Part shown: piece by piece, positions 1-6,159 of the stretch
How positions within the stretch are numbered: the first letter of the stretch is position 1
Layout of the letters: each line of letters opens with the position of its first letter
Origin: Actinomycetes bacterium
Lineage (GTDB): Bacteria > Actinomycetota > Acidimicrobiia > Acidimicrobiales > RAAP-2
DNA length: 8,298 nt
Assembly (NCBI GenBank): GCA_021807965.1
Contig: JAKBCI010000059.1
Coordinates: 1 to 8,298, forward strand
Reading direction: 5' to 3'
Position numbers and translations under genes: made by a program
Notes under the pieces: model-generated
Database searches by the model: none
Told to the model about the DNA's origin: nothing
The model's input: only the letters and a program-made list of their open reading frames with translations

Positions 1-410
1 ACGACACTGCGGCGCGGCTTCGGTACGCGATCACCCGACTCAATCGACGGCTGCGCCAGTCGGCGCTGGGCGGCATCTCACCCGCCCAGGCGTCGGTGCT
101 CGCCACGGTTAACGGGCTGCACCATCCGTCGCTCGGCGAACTCGCCGCGGCCGAGCAGGTCCAACCGCCGACCGTGACGCGGCTAGTTCGCGACATGGAA
201 CAGTCGGGGCTGCTCGAGCGGGTTGCCGACGCCGAGGATCGGCGCTGCACCCGAGTGGCGCTGACCGCCAAGGGCCGTCGTGAGCTCGCGGCCATTCGCC
301 AGCGCAAGGACGAGTTTCTCGATCAGTCGCTGCGGGCGCTCCCCGAGTCCGAGCGGGGACGCGTCGATGAACTCGTAACGCTGCTCGAGCGACTGCTGGA
401 GGACTCGTGA
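1..410 (+). CDS. MarR-family transcriptional regulator, 5' end outside window
   Basis: This is a DNA-binding repressor or activator of the MarR winged-helix family, which usually controls an adjacent efflux or stress gene in response to a small ligand. The reading frame is open from position 3 to the TGA at 408-410, giving 135 visible residues. The family is normally about 140-165 residues, so probably only a short N-terminal piece is missing. The GTG at position 96 is internal, because good family sequence (ITRLNRRLRQ, then GGISPAQASVLATV) lies before it. The helix-turn-helix is visible around SLGELAAAEQVQPPTVTRLV, followed by MEQSGLLER and the wing DAEDRRCTRVALTAKG. A charged C-terminal helix, the usual dimerisation element, ends the protein. 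Its last four bases overlap the GTG start of the MFS transporter, so the two are almost certainly co-transcribed and the transporter is the likely target. The ligand cannot be read from the sequence. Family call is confident. Confidence 0.93.
   Translation, partial: DTAARLRYAITRLNRRLRQSALGGISPAQASVLATVNGLHHPSLGELAAAEQVQPPTVTRLVRDMEQSGLLERVADAEDRRCTRVALTAKGRRELAAIRQRKDEFLDQSLRALPESERGRVDELVTLLERLLEDS
398..403 (+). promoter_or_regulatory. Shine-Dalgarno for the MFS transporter
   Basis: GGAGGA lies inside the 3' end of the MarR gene, three bases before the GTG start at 407. The core GGAGG is four bases from the start, which is slightly short. It supports the 407 start over the in-frame GTG codons at 416 and 422, although the start at 416 would also be within reach of this site. 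Confidence 0.6.
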
Positions 411-1654
411 GCGCGGTGCGCAGTGTGTCGAGCCGGACCTTCGCGGCGCTACGCGTGCGCAACTTCCGGCTCTACTTCATCGGCCAGCTGATCTCCGTCT
501 CGGGCACGTGGATGCAGTCCGTCGCCCAGGGGTGGCTCCTCTTGCAGCTCACCGGTTCGTCGGTGGACCTCGGCATCGCCGTGGCGCTGCAGTACGTTCC
601 GATTTTGGTGCTCGGCTCCTACGGGGGGCTCGTCGCCGATCGCTTCGCCAAGCGTCGAATCCTCTACGGCACGCAAGCGGGAGCGGGTGTGCTCGCCCTC
701 GCTCTCGGCCTGCTCGTCAGCACCCATCACGTGACGGTCGGTGCGATCTACGCGATGGCGGCGCTACTCGGCGTGGTGAACCTCTTCGACGTGCCCGCGC
801 GCCAGGCCTTTGTCCAAGAGATGGTAGGGCGAGACCTCATCGCCAACGCAGTCAGCTTGAACAGCGTCTTGATGAACGCCGGTCGACTCATCGGGCCGTC
901 GGTCGCGGCGGTGTCGATTGCGCTGCTGGGCACCGCCGCCTGTTTCTACGCGAACGCCGCCACCTACGTCGCGGTGATCGTGGCTCTCGCGATGATGGAC
1001 CGGGCGGAATTTCGACCGCTGCAGACCGTGGAGCGCGAGCGCGGCCAGCTGCGCCTCGGGCTGCGCTACGTCGCCGAGACGCCGCTGTTGCGTAACGTCA
1101 TCGTGGCGGTGGCGGTCGTCGGCACCTTCGCCTTCAACTTCACGGTGACGCTGCCGATTTTCGCGCACGTGACGTTTCACCAGCGAAACGCCGCGACCTA
1201 CGGGATGCTGCTCGGGGCGATGGGCCTCGGCGCGGTGATTGGCGGCCTCGTGATCGCCCACCGCTCGAATCCGACACCGCAGCTGCTCGCCGGCCTCGCC
1301 TTCGGCTTTGGACTCTTCATGACCTTGACCGCGTTCGCGCCGACCCTGGTGTTGGCCGAATTGGCGCTGGTTCCCACCGGGGCCTTCTCGATCGCCTTCA
1401 TGTCGACCGCGAACTCGACGCTTCAGTTGAACTCGGCGCAAGCGATGCGGGGCCGCGTCATGAGTCTGTACGGCGTCGCCTTCTTCGGTACGACCCCGCT
1501 CGGGGCGCCCGCGATCGGCTTCATCATCGCCCACAGCGGCCCGCGCATGGGGCTCTTCGTCGGCGCGGCGCTGACGCTCGCCACCGCGATCGGCCTACTC
1601 GCAACGGTACGGGCGAGTGTGGCGAGCCACCGCGCGCTCGAGGTGATCGGCTAG
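407..1654 (+). CDS. MFS efflux transporter (MFS_3, EntS-like)
   Basis: A 415-residue inner-membrane secondary transporter, most like the MFS_3 group (EntS and macrolide/siderophore exporters), which exports small molecules using the proton gradient. The N-terminus has the family signature FAALRVRNFRLYFIGQLIS (residues 12-30), then SGTWMQSVAQGWLLLQLTGS. The MFS motif A appears as GGLVADRFAKRR (73-84). The conserved stretches DVPARQAFVQEMV (128-140), NAVSLNSVLMNAGRLIGP (147-164) and MRGRVMSLYGVAFFGTTPLG (347-366) are all typical. Hydrophobic stretches throughout fit about 12 membrane helices, with a charged central loop near residues 198-220. The length is normal for the family and the gene looks intact. 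The start GTG overlaps the MarR stop, which points to translational coupling and to regulation by that MarR protein. The substrate is unknown. The stop is interlocked with that of the convergent acyl-CoA dehydrogenase. Confidence 0.93.
   Translation: MSAVRSVSSRTFAALRVRNFRLYFIGQLISVSGTWMQSVAQGWLLLQLTGSSVDLGIAVALQYVPILVLGSYGGLVADRFAKRRILYGTQAGAGVLALALGLLVSTHHVTVGAIYAMAALLGVVNLFDVPARQAFVQEMVGRDLIANAVSLNSVLMNAGRLIGPSVAAVSIALLGTAACFYANAATYVAVIVALAMMDRAEFRPLQTVERERGQLRLGLRYVAETPLLRNVIVAVAVVGTFAFNFTVTLPIFAHVTFHQRNAATYGMLLGAMGLGAVIGGLVIAHRSNPTPQLLAGLAFGFGLFMTLTAFAPTLVLAELALVPTGAFSIAFMSTANSTLQLNSAQAMRGRVMSLYGVAFFGTTPLGAPAIGFIIAHSGPRMGLFVGAALTLATAIGLLATVRASVASHRALEVIG
1651..1654. other. CTAG shared by two convergent stop codons
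   Basis: The palindrome CTAG holds the plus-strand stop TAG (1652-1654) of the MFS gene and the minus-strand stop TAG (complement of 1651-1653) of the acyl-CoA dehydrogenase gene. There is no intergenic space for a terminator between the two genes, so any transcription end must lie inside one of the coding regions. Confidence 0.95.
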
Positions 1655-2871
1655 GGTCGCGGTTCCTTGGGCAGTCCGAGGGCTCGCTCGCCAACGATGT
1701 TGCGTTGGATCTCAGCGGTGCCACCCCAGATGGTCTCGGAGCGCGAGAAGAAAAACGACGCCTGAAGATCCGACACGGGGTAGTCGGCTCGGCCGCGACG
1801 CGGACCGCTGACGGCGGTGGTCGCCTGATCACCCGTCAACACTTGGGCCGGCATGCCGATCACGTCGAGGGCGAGTTCCATGGTGTCGCGGTGGGCCTCG
1901 GACCAGAACATCTTGTTGCACGCGCTGAGCAGCGCGGCGCCACGCGTGCCGTGCAGCTCGTCCGAGAGCGTGCGATACCCGTTGATCTCCATGATCTTGA
2001 TCTTGGACCACGAACGAACCAGGCGATCACGGATCAAGCGGTGCGAGGTGCGCCCGCGTACTCGCGCCTCGGCGACGATGAGGTCCCACTCCTTCATGAA
2101 CCGGCGGAACCCGGTGGTCGACGACGAGCCACGCTCGAAGCCCAGCGTCGTCATCGCGACCTTCCAGCCGTTGTTCACGCCACCCACGACGTTGCCGGCC
2201 GGACAGCGCGCGTCAGTGAAGAACACTTCGTTGAACTCGGCCGTGCCGTCGATCTGGGTAATGGGTCGCACGTCGACGCCCGGCTGACGCATCGGTACGA
2301 GCAGGTAGCTGATCCCGGCGTGCTGGGGTGCGCTGGGATCGGTTCGAGCCAGTAGGAACACGTAGTCGGCGTGTTGCGCCTGGGTAGTCCACACTTTCTG
2401 TCCATTGATGACCCACTCGTCGCCGTCCAGAACGGCGCTGGTCTGCAGACTCGCGAGATCCGAACCCGAGTTGGGTTCCGAGAAGCCCTGGCACCAGACG
2501 ATGGATCCACGCAGGATGCGCGGAATGAAGTCGCGCTTCTGCTCGTCGGTGCCCCATTGGAGAATGGTCGGACCGACGAGCGTGTCACCGAAGAAGTCGG
2601 CGCGCATGGGTGCGCCGGCTCTAGCGAACTCTTCGTTGAGAACGACCTGCTCGAGCAACGACAGCCCCTTGCCGCCGTACTGCGTTGGCCAACCCGCGCA
2701 GATCCATCCTCCTTCGAAGAGCTTGTCGGTCCACGTCTCATTGAAGGCAGCGCGTTCGGCCTCGGTCTGGGTGAAACCCGGCTCGAACCAGCCCGAGGGC
2801 AGGTTCGCGACGAGCCAGTCGCGAATGGTGGCGCGAAACGCTTCGACGTCGGCGGGGTAGGTCAAGTCCAT
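1651..2871 (-). CDS. acyl-CoA dehydrogenase (FadE family)
   Basis: A cytoplasmic FAD-dependent enzyme that introduces the alpha,beta double bond into an acyl-CoA thioester, the first step of a beta-oxidation round, and passes electrons to ETF. The ATG at 2871 gives 406 residues beginning MDLTYPADVEAFRATIRDWL, the usual FadE start and length. The N-terminal helical domain is followed by the flavin/substrate signature WCQGFSEPNSGSDLASL (126-142), WVINGQKVWTTQAQHADYVF (153-172) and the C-terminal ETIWGGTAEIQRNIVGERAL (379-398). The catalytic glutamate of the MCAD-type 'YEGT' motif is replaced by Gly383 in IWGGT. Glu246 in TTLGFERG sits where isovaleryl-CoA-dehydrogenase-type and FadE26-type enzymes carry their base, so the protein is probably active with this alternative base. 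It resembles actinobacterial FadE17/FadE26-like proteins, some of which act on steroid or branched acyl chains; the substrate is not known here. A longer in-frame extension to a TTG at 2958 has no family similarity. Confidence 0.93.
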   Translation of the reverse strand: MDLTYPADVEAFRATIRDWLVANLPSGWFEPGFTQTEAERAAFNETWTDKLFEGGWICAGWPTQYGGKGLSLLEQVVLNEEFARAGAPMRADFFGDTLVGPTILQWGTDEQKRDFIPRILRGSIVWCQGFSEPNSGSDLASLQTSAVLDGDEWVINGQKVWTTQAQHADYVFLLARTDPSAPQHAGISYLLVPMRQPGVDVRPITQIDGTAEFNEVFFTDARCPAGNVVGGVNNGWKVAMTTLGFERGSSSTTGFRRFMKEWDLIVAEARVRGRTSHRLIRDRLVRSWSKIKIMEINGYRTLSDELHGTRGAALLSACNKMFWSEAHRDTMELALDVIGMPAQVLTGDQATTAVSGPRRGRADYPVSDLQASFFFSRSETIWGGTAEIQRNIVGERALGLPKEPRP

Positions 2872-2972
2872 ACCCGAAGCGTAGTCACGCCGCCCGATAC
2901 CCCCGGTTGCCCATTTGTGCTGGTCGCGATCTTCGGGGAGAATGAAGCCTCCGATCAACCGAAAGTGGGCTC
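2872..2972. promoter_or_regulatory. divergent intergenic region
   Basis: These 101 bases separate the start of the acyl-CoA dehydrogenase (minus) from the start of the glycosyltransferase (plus). It is the only gap in the window large enough for a normal promoter, so it probably drives both directions. No long inverted repeat that would mark a clear operator was seen; only trivial 4-base arms (GGAG/CTCC at 2937-2952) are present. No convincing minus-strand -35/-10 pair was found by eye. Confidence 0.55.
2915..2943 (+). promoter_or_regulatory. candidate sigma70-like promoter for the glycosyltransferase operon
   Basis: TTGTGC (2915-2920) and GAGAAT (2938-2943) are separated by 17 bases and match the TTGACA/TATAAT consensus at 3 of 6 and 4 of 6 positions. 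This would start transcription near 2950, about 23 bases before the GTG at 2973. Matches this weak occur by chance, so this is only the best visible candidate. Confidence 0.25.
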
Positions 2973-4343
2973 GTGCCTCGTACGTTGCGCCAGACCATCG
3001 CCGAGACGCGGGCGTCGCACGCCCGATCTCGAACGATCACGCTTCCGGCGGCGACGCCGGCCCGACCGGCCGAACCGGGTAAGTATCGCATCGCGTTTCT
3101 CGTATACCGGGGCAACCCGCGCTGCGGTGGACAAGGCGTCTACACACGCCACCTAACCCGTGAGCTCGTGGCCCTCGGTCACAGCGTCGAGGTCTTTGCG
3201 GGCCCCCCGTGGCCGGACCTCGACGACGGCGTGGGCTTCACGCCCGTTCGAGGGCTCGACCTCTATCGAGACCCCGACCCCTTTCGCATCCCCGCGCTCT
3301 CGGAGTTCACGTCCTGGGCGGACGTCATCGAGTTCGTGGTCATGCTCAGTGCCGGGTTTGGCGAACCACTCGCGTTCTCGAGACGGATTCGTCGAATCCT
3401 CAACGCCCGACGCGGCGACTTCGACCTCGTGCACGACGACCAGTGCCTGGGCACGGGTATCCTCGCCCTGCACCGCGACGGGTGGCCACTGCTCGAGACC
3501 CTGCACCACCCGATCACCGTCGACCGGTCGATCGCGCTCGATCACGCCGAGTCATTCACGCAGCGCGTGACGACCCGTCGCTGGTTCGGCTTCTTGCGCA
3601 TGCAAGTCCGGGTCGCCCGCCGCCTGCCCGCGGTACTCACCGTGTCGCATAACTCCAAGCTCGACATCAACGCCCAGATGCACGTGCCGCTCGACCGGCT
3701 CACGGTCGTGCCGGTGGGCGTTGATCACACGGTCTTTCGACCCTACGACGACGTAGTGGCCCGCCCGGGACGGCTCATGGTGACTTCGAGCAGCGACGTT
3801 CCGATGAAGGGTCTCGTGCCGCTGCTCGAAGCGGTCGCCAAGCTGCGCGTCGAACGCGACATCGAGCTCGTCGTCATCGGCCGACCACGACCGGGCGGGC
3901 CGGTGGCGCGCTCGATCGATCGTCTCGGTCTCGGGGACTGCGTGACCACCGTCTCGGGCGTCAGCGACGAGCAGTTGGCCCGGCTCTACGGCGAGGCCCA
4001 AGTCGCGATCGTGCCGAGCCTCTACGAGGGCTTCTCGCTGCCCGCCATCGAAGCGATGAGCTGCGGTGTCGCGGTCGTCGCGACGACCGGCGGCGCACTG
4101 CCCGAAGTCGTCGGGGTGAGCGGGGAAACGGGCCTGCTCGTCAAGCCCAACGATCCCGACGCGTTGCTCGGCGCCATTCGTCAGCTCCTGGACGACCCCG
4201 AACTGCGCGCCCGGCTCGGCGCCCGCGGCCGCGAGCGGGTCATGGAGCGCTTCACGTGGCAAGTAACGGCCCGCGGCACCGCGGCGTGCTACGACGCCAT
4301 TCTCAACCACCGGTCACTGCCGGACTCGATGGCGTTCGACTGA
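2973..4343 (+). CDS. glycosyltransferase family 4 (GT-B fold)
   Basis: A retaining GT4-type glycosyltransferase that would move a sugar from a nucleotide-sugar donor to an unknown acceptor, probably at the cytoplasmic side of the membrane. The protein has 456 residues. The N-terminal Rossmann half begins at KYRIAFLVYRGNP (38-49), with the glycine-rich acceptor-side loop CGGQGVYTRHLTREL (51-65). The C-terminal half has LTVVPVGVDHTVFRPY (243-258), a basic residue in SDVPMKGL (274-281), and the donor-binding E-x7-E motif in YEGFSLPAIEAMSCG (351-365; Glu352 and Glu360). The first 36 residues are Arg-, Thr- and Ala-rich and precede the fold. The frame is open only from 2946, and GTG 2973 is the first start; TTG at 2985 is an alternative. 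No membrane segment is evident. The TGA stop overlaps the next gene's ATG (TGATG), so the gene leads a coupled three-gene operon. Donor and acceptor sugars are not determinable. Confidence 0.92.
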   Translation: MPRTLRQTIAETRASHARSRTITLPAATPARPAEPGKYRIAFLVYRGNPRCGGQGVYTRHLTRELVALGHSVEVFAGPPWPDLDDGVGFTPVRGLDLYRDPDPFRIPALSEFTSWADVIEFVVMLSAGFGEPLAFSRRIRRILNARRGDFDLVHDDQCLGTGILALHRDGWPLLETLHHPITVDRSIALDHAESFTQRVTTRRWFGFLRMQVRVARRLPAVLTVSHNSKLDINAQMHVPLDRLTVVPVGVDHTVFRPYDDVVARPGRLMVTSSSDVPMKGLVPLLEAVAKLRVERDIELVVIGRPRPGGPVARSIDRLGLGDCVTTVSGVSDEQLARLYGEAQVAIVPSLYEGFSLPAIEAMSCGVAVVATTGGALPEVVGVSGETGLLVKPNDPDALLGAIRQLLDDPELRARLGARGRERVMERFTWQVTARGTAACYDAILNHRSLPDSMAFD

Positions 4344-4345
4344 TG
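4341..4345 (+). other. TGATG stop/start overlap
   Basis: The glycosyltransferase stop TGA (4341-4343) shares its final A with the ATG (4343-4345) of the methyltransferase. No strong ribosome binding site lies just upstream, so the second gene probably depends on ribosomes finishing the first. Confidence 0.85.
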
Positions 4346-5062
4346 TTGACGGCGAACTACGACCGACTGGGACTTCGCCCGGGCGATCGGGTGCTCGACC
4401 TCGGCTGCGGATTTGGTCGCCACGCCTTCGAGGCGGCTCGCCGGGGAGCGGACGTCGTGGCCCTGGACGCGGGGCGCGACGAGGTCGAGGGTGTCGTTGC
4501 GACCTTCGTGGCGATGGCGCAGGCTGGCGAACTGCCAGCGGACGGGGTGCACGTAGCGGTCGTGCAGGGCGACGCGTTGCACTTGCCGTTTCCCGAGGCG
4601 ACCTTTGATCGCGTCATCTGCTCCGAGGTGCTCGAGCACATTCCCGACGACCTCGCGGCGATGACCGAGCTCACTCGCGTGCTGCGGCCGGGCGGAACGA
4701 TGGCGGTGACCGTACCGCGCTTCTTTCCCGAGCTCGTGAACTGGGCGCTCTCCGACGAGTACCACCTGGTTCCCGGTGGGCACGTGCGCATCTATCGGCG
4801 CTCGGTCATCGTGTCGCGCCTAGCTTCGGCGGGTCTGACCCCCGTCGGGCGGGGCTACGCTCACGCCCTGCACAGTCCCTACTGGTGGCTCAAATGTCTC
4901 GTCGGCACCACGAACGAGGAGAATCGGTACGTCCGGGCCTACCACCGCTTTTTGGTGTGGGACATCGTGAAGCGTCCGGCACTCACTCGCTGGGCTGAGC
5001 GGGTCCTCGCACCCGTCATGGGCAAGTCGGCCGTCTTCTATTTCGTAAAGCCAGCGTCGTGA
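4343..5062 (+). CDS. class I SAM-dependent methyltransferase (Methyltransf_11-like)
   Basis: A 239-residue Rossmann-fold methyltransferase using S-adenosylmethionine; the methyl acceptor is unknown. The SAM-binding motif I is VLDLGCGFGRH (17-27), the acidic end of strand 2 is Asp42 in VVALDAG, the next SAM contact is QGDALHLPF (75-83), and the post-motif EVLEHIPDD (95-103) and LRPGGTMAVTVP (114-125) complete a UbiE/Methyltransf_11-type domain. The C-terminal part (about 136-239) is aromatic-rich, with HSPYWWLKCLVG (177-188), which could contact a lipid or the membrane; that is inference. The ATG at 4343 was chosen over a GTG at 4256 because the fold starts just after it and the 29 extra residues read as out-of-frame glycosyltransferase sequence. 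It is the middle gene of the coupled triad, so it likely methylates the glycosyltransferase product or a shared precursor. Confidence 0.9.
   Translation: MLTANYDRLGLRPGDRVLDLGCGFGRHAFEAARRGADVVALDAGRDEVEGVVATFVAMAQAGELPADGVHVAVVQGDALHLPFPEATFDRVICSEVLEHIPDDLAAMTELTRVLRPGGTMAVTVPRFFPELVNWALSDEYHLVPGGHVRIYRRSVIVSRLASAGLTPVGRGYAHALHSPYWWLKCLVGTTNEENRYVRAYHRFLVWDIVKRPALTRWAERVLAPVMGKSAVFYFVKPAS
5059..5062 (+). other. GTGA stop/start overlap
   Basis: The methyltransferase stop TGA (5060-5062) lies inside the GTG start (5059-5061) of the toroid gene. Only a weak purine stretch (TAAAG) precedes it. This is the same 4-base arrangement as at 407-410 between the MarR and MFS genes and indicates translational coupling. 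Confidence 0.85.
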
Positions 5063-6159
5063 GCCTGCTCGCGCGCGAACTCGGTGGCGTGCCGGGCGTG
5101 CTGAGCGCCGACCAGATTACCCAGAGCGCCGCCGCGATCGCCGCCCTCCAGCACCCCAGCGGCGCGCTCGCCTGGTATCGCGGGGGTCACGGCGATCCCT
5201 GGAACCACGTCGAAGCGGCGATGGCCCTTACGATCGCCGGGTACCACGCCGAGGCTCGCGCGGCGTACCGGTGGTTGGCCGGCCGCCAACTGGGTGACGG
5301 GAGCTGGTTCAACTACTACCGCGGTGACGCCGTGATCGACGCTCGCCTCGACACCAACGTCTGCGCCTACGTGGCCGCTGGCCTCTATCACTACCTGCTC
5401 GCCACCGGCGACGTCGACTTCGTCGCCGAGCAGTTCGCGGTCGTCGACCGAGCGATCAACTTCGTGCTCGCGTGGCAGCTGAGCGACGGCACGGTGCGCT
5501 GGTCGCTCGACGGGGCCGGGCGCGCCGAGTCCTACGCGCTGCTGACCGGTTCGTCGTCGATCTATCACAGTCTGCGCTGCGCGGTGGCCCTCGGCGAACG
5601 ACTCGACGTGCACCGCCCGTCGTGGGTCGTCGCAGCCGGTCGCCTCGGTCACGCCGTCGCCAACCATCCCGGGGCCTTCGCGCCGAAGAATGAGTTCGCC
5701 ATGGACTGGTACTACCCGGTGTTGAGCGGGGCGCTGACCGGTGGGGCCGCCGAGCGACGCTTGCGCGACGGCTGGGAGCGCCACGTGATGGCCGGGTACG
5801 GCGTGCGCTGCGTGTCAACCAACGACTGGGTCACCGCCGCCGAGACCGCCGAGTGCGTGCTCGCGCTGGACGCACTCGGTTTGACCAGCGAGGCCCTCGA
5901 TCTCTTCGAACTGACGAATCGCCACCGCCGCGACGACGGCGCCTACTGGACCGGTCTGGCCTACCCCGGGTCCGTCACGTTCCCCGATCACGAGGTGACG
6001 AGCTACACCGCGGCGGCGGTGCTGCTCGCCGCCGACGCCCTGACGTCGTCGTCGGGAGCGTCGGCCCTCTTTCGCCACGGGTTCCTCGGTCCGATTGCTG
6101 ACCTGCCCGAGCCGGACTGTCGTGCCCGTACGACCGCTCAGGACGCGACGACGATCTAG
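5059..6159 (+). CDS. alpha/alpha-toroid protein, prenyltransferase/terpene-cyclase-like
   Basis: A 366-residue protein that looks like the helical toroid superfamily (protein prenyltransferases, squalene/terpene cyclases); such proteins are often named simply 'prenyltransferase'. Its role is not established. Repeated helix-pair units end in QW-like motifs: WLAGRQLGDGSWF (72-84), FVLAWQLSDGTVRW (135-148) and TNRHRRDDGAYWTGL (286-300). Other striking segments are GDPWNHVEAAMALTIAGY (45-62), DARLDTNVCAYVAAGLYHYL (94-113) and EFAMDWYYPVLSGALTGG (212-229). No DxDD motif of class II terpene cyclases is present, and no membrane segment or signal peptide is seen. The fold could equally be a six-hairpin glycosidase-like (alpha/alpha)6 barrel acting on a sugar, which would suit a glycosyltransferase operon. 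It is the last gene of the triad and its stop interlocks with that of a convergent methyltransferase. Fold call is fairly sure; chemistry is unknown. Confidence 0.75.
   Translation: MSLLARELGGVPGVLSADQITQSAAAIAALQHPSGALAWYRGGHGDPWNHVEAAMALTIAGYHAEARAAYRWLAGRQLGDGSWFNYYRGDAVIDARLDTNVCAYVAAGLYHYLLATGDVDFVAEQFAVVDRAINFVLAWQLSDGTVRWSLDGAGRAESYALLTGSSSIYHSLRCAVALGERLDVHRPSWVVAAGRLGHAVANHPGAFAPKNEFAMDWYYPVLSGALTGGAAERRLRDGWERHVMAGYGVRCVSTNDWVTAAETAECVLALDALGLTSEALDLFELTNRHRRDDGAYWTGLAYPGSVTFPDHEVTSYTAAAVLLAADALTSSSGASALFRHGFLGPIADLPEPDCRARTTAQDATTI
6156..6159. other. CTAG shared by two convergent stop codons
   Basis: The plus-strand TAG (6157-6159) of the toroid gene and the minus-strand TAG (complement of 6156-6158) of the second methyltransferase share this palindrome. 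It is the second such junction in the window, and again it leaves no terminator space. Confidence 0.95.

Noticed and set aside
764..1534. Minus-strand open frame of 256 codons opposite the MFS gene
   Set aside because: Arg/Glu/His-rich composition typical of an antisense shadow in high-GC DNA, no recognisable domain, and the plus-strand frame is a clear transporter.
2937..2952. GGAG...CTCC as an operator or hairpin
   Set aside because: Only 4-base arms with an 8-base loop; expected often by chance in GC-rich DNA.
2872..2958. N-terminal extension of the acyl-CoA dehydrogenase to a TTG at 2958
   Set aside because: The 29 extra residues do not resemble the family, and the ATG at 2871 gives the usual MDLTYPA start and normal length.
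2371..3156. Plus-strand open frame of 261 codons across the acyl-CoA dehydrogenase and the intergenic gap
   Set aside because: Overlaps two well-supported genes in other frames and shows no domain.
3552..4310. Minus-strand open frame of 252 codons opposite the glycosyltransferase
   Set aside because: Low-complexity charged composition without a fold; the plus-strand GT4 motifs explain the region.
5038..5784. Minus-strand open frame of 248 codons opposite the toroid gene
   Set aside because: Val/Gly/Arg-rich shadow product with no motif; the plus-strand gene has coherent repeats and coupled start.
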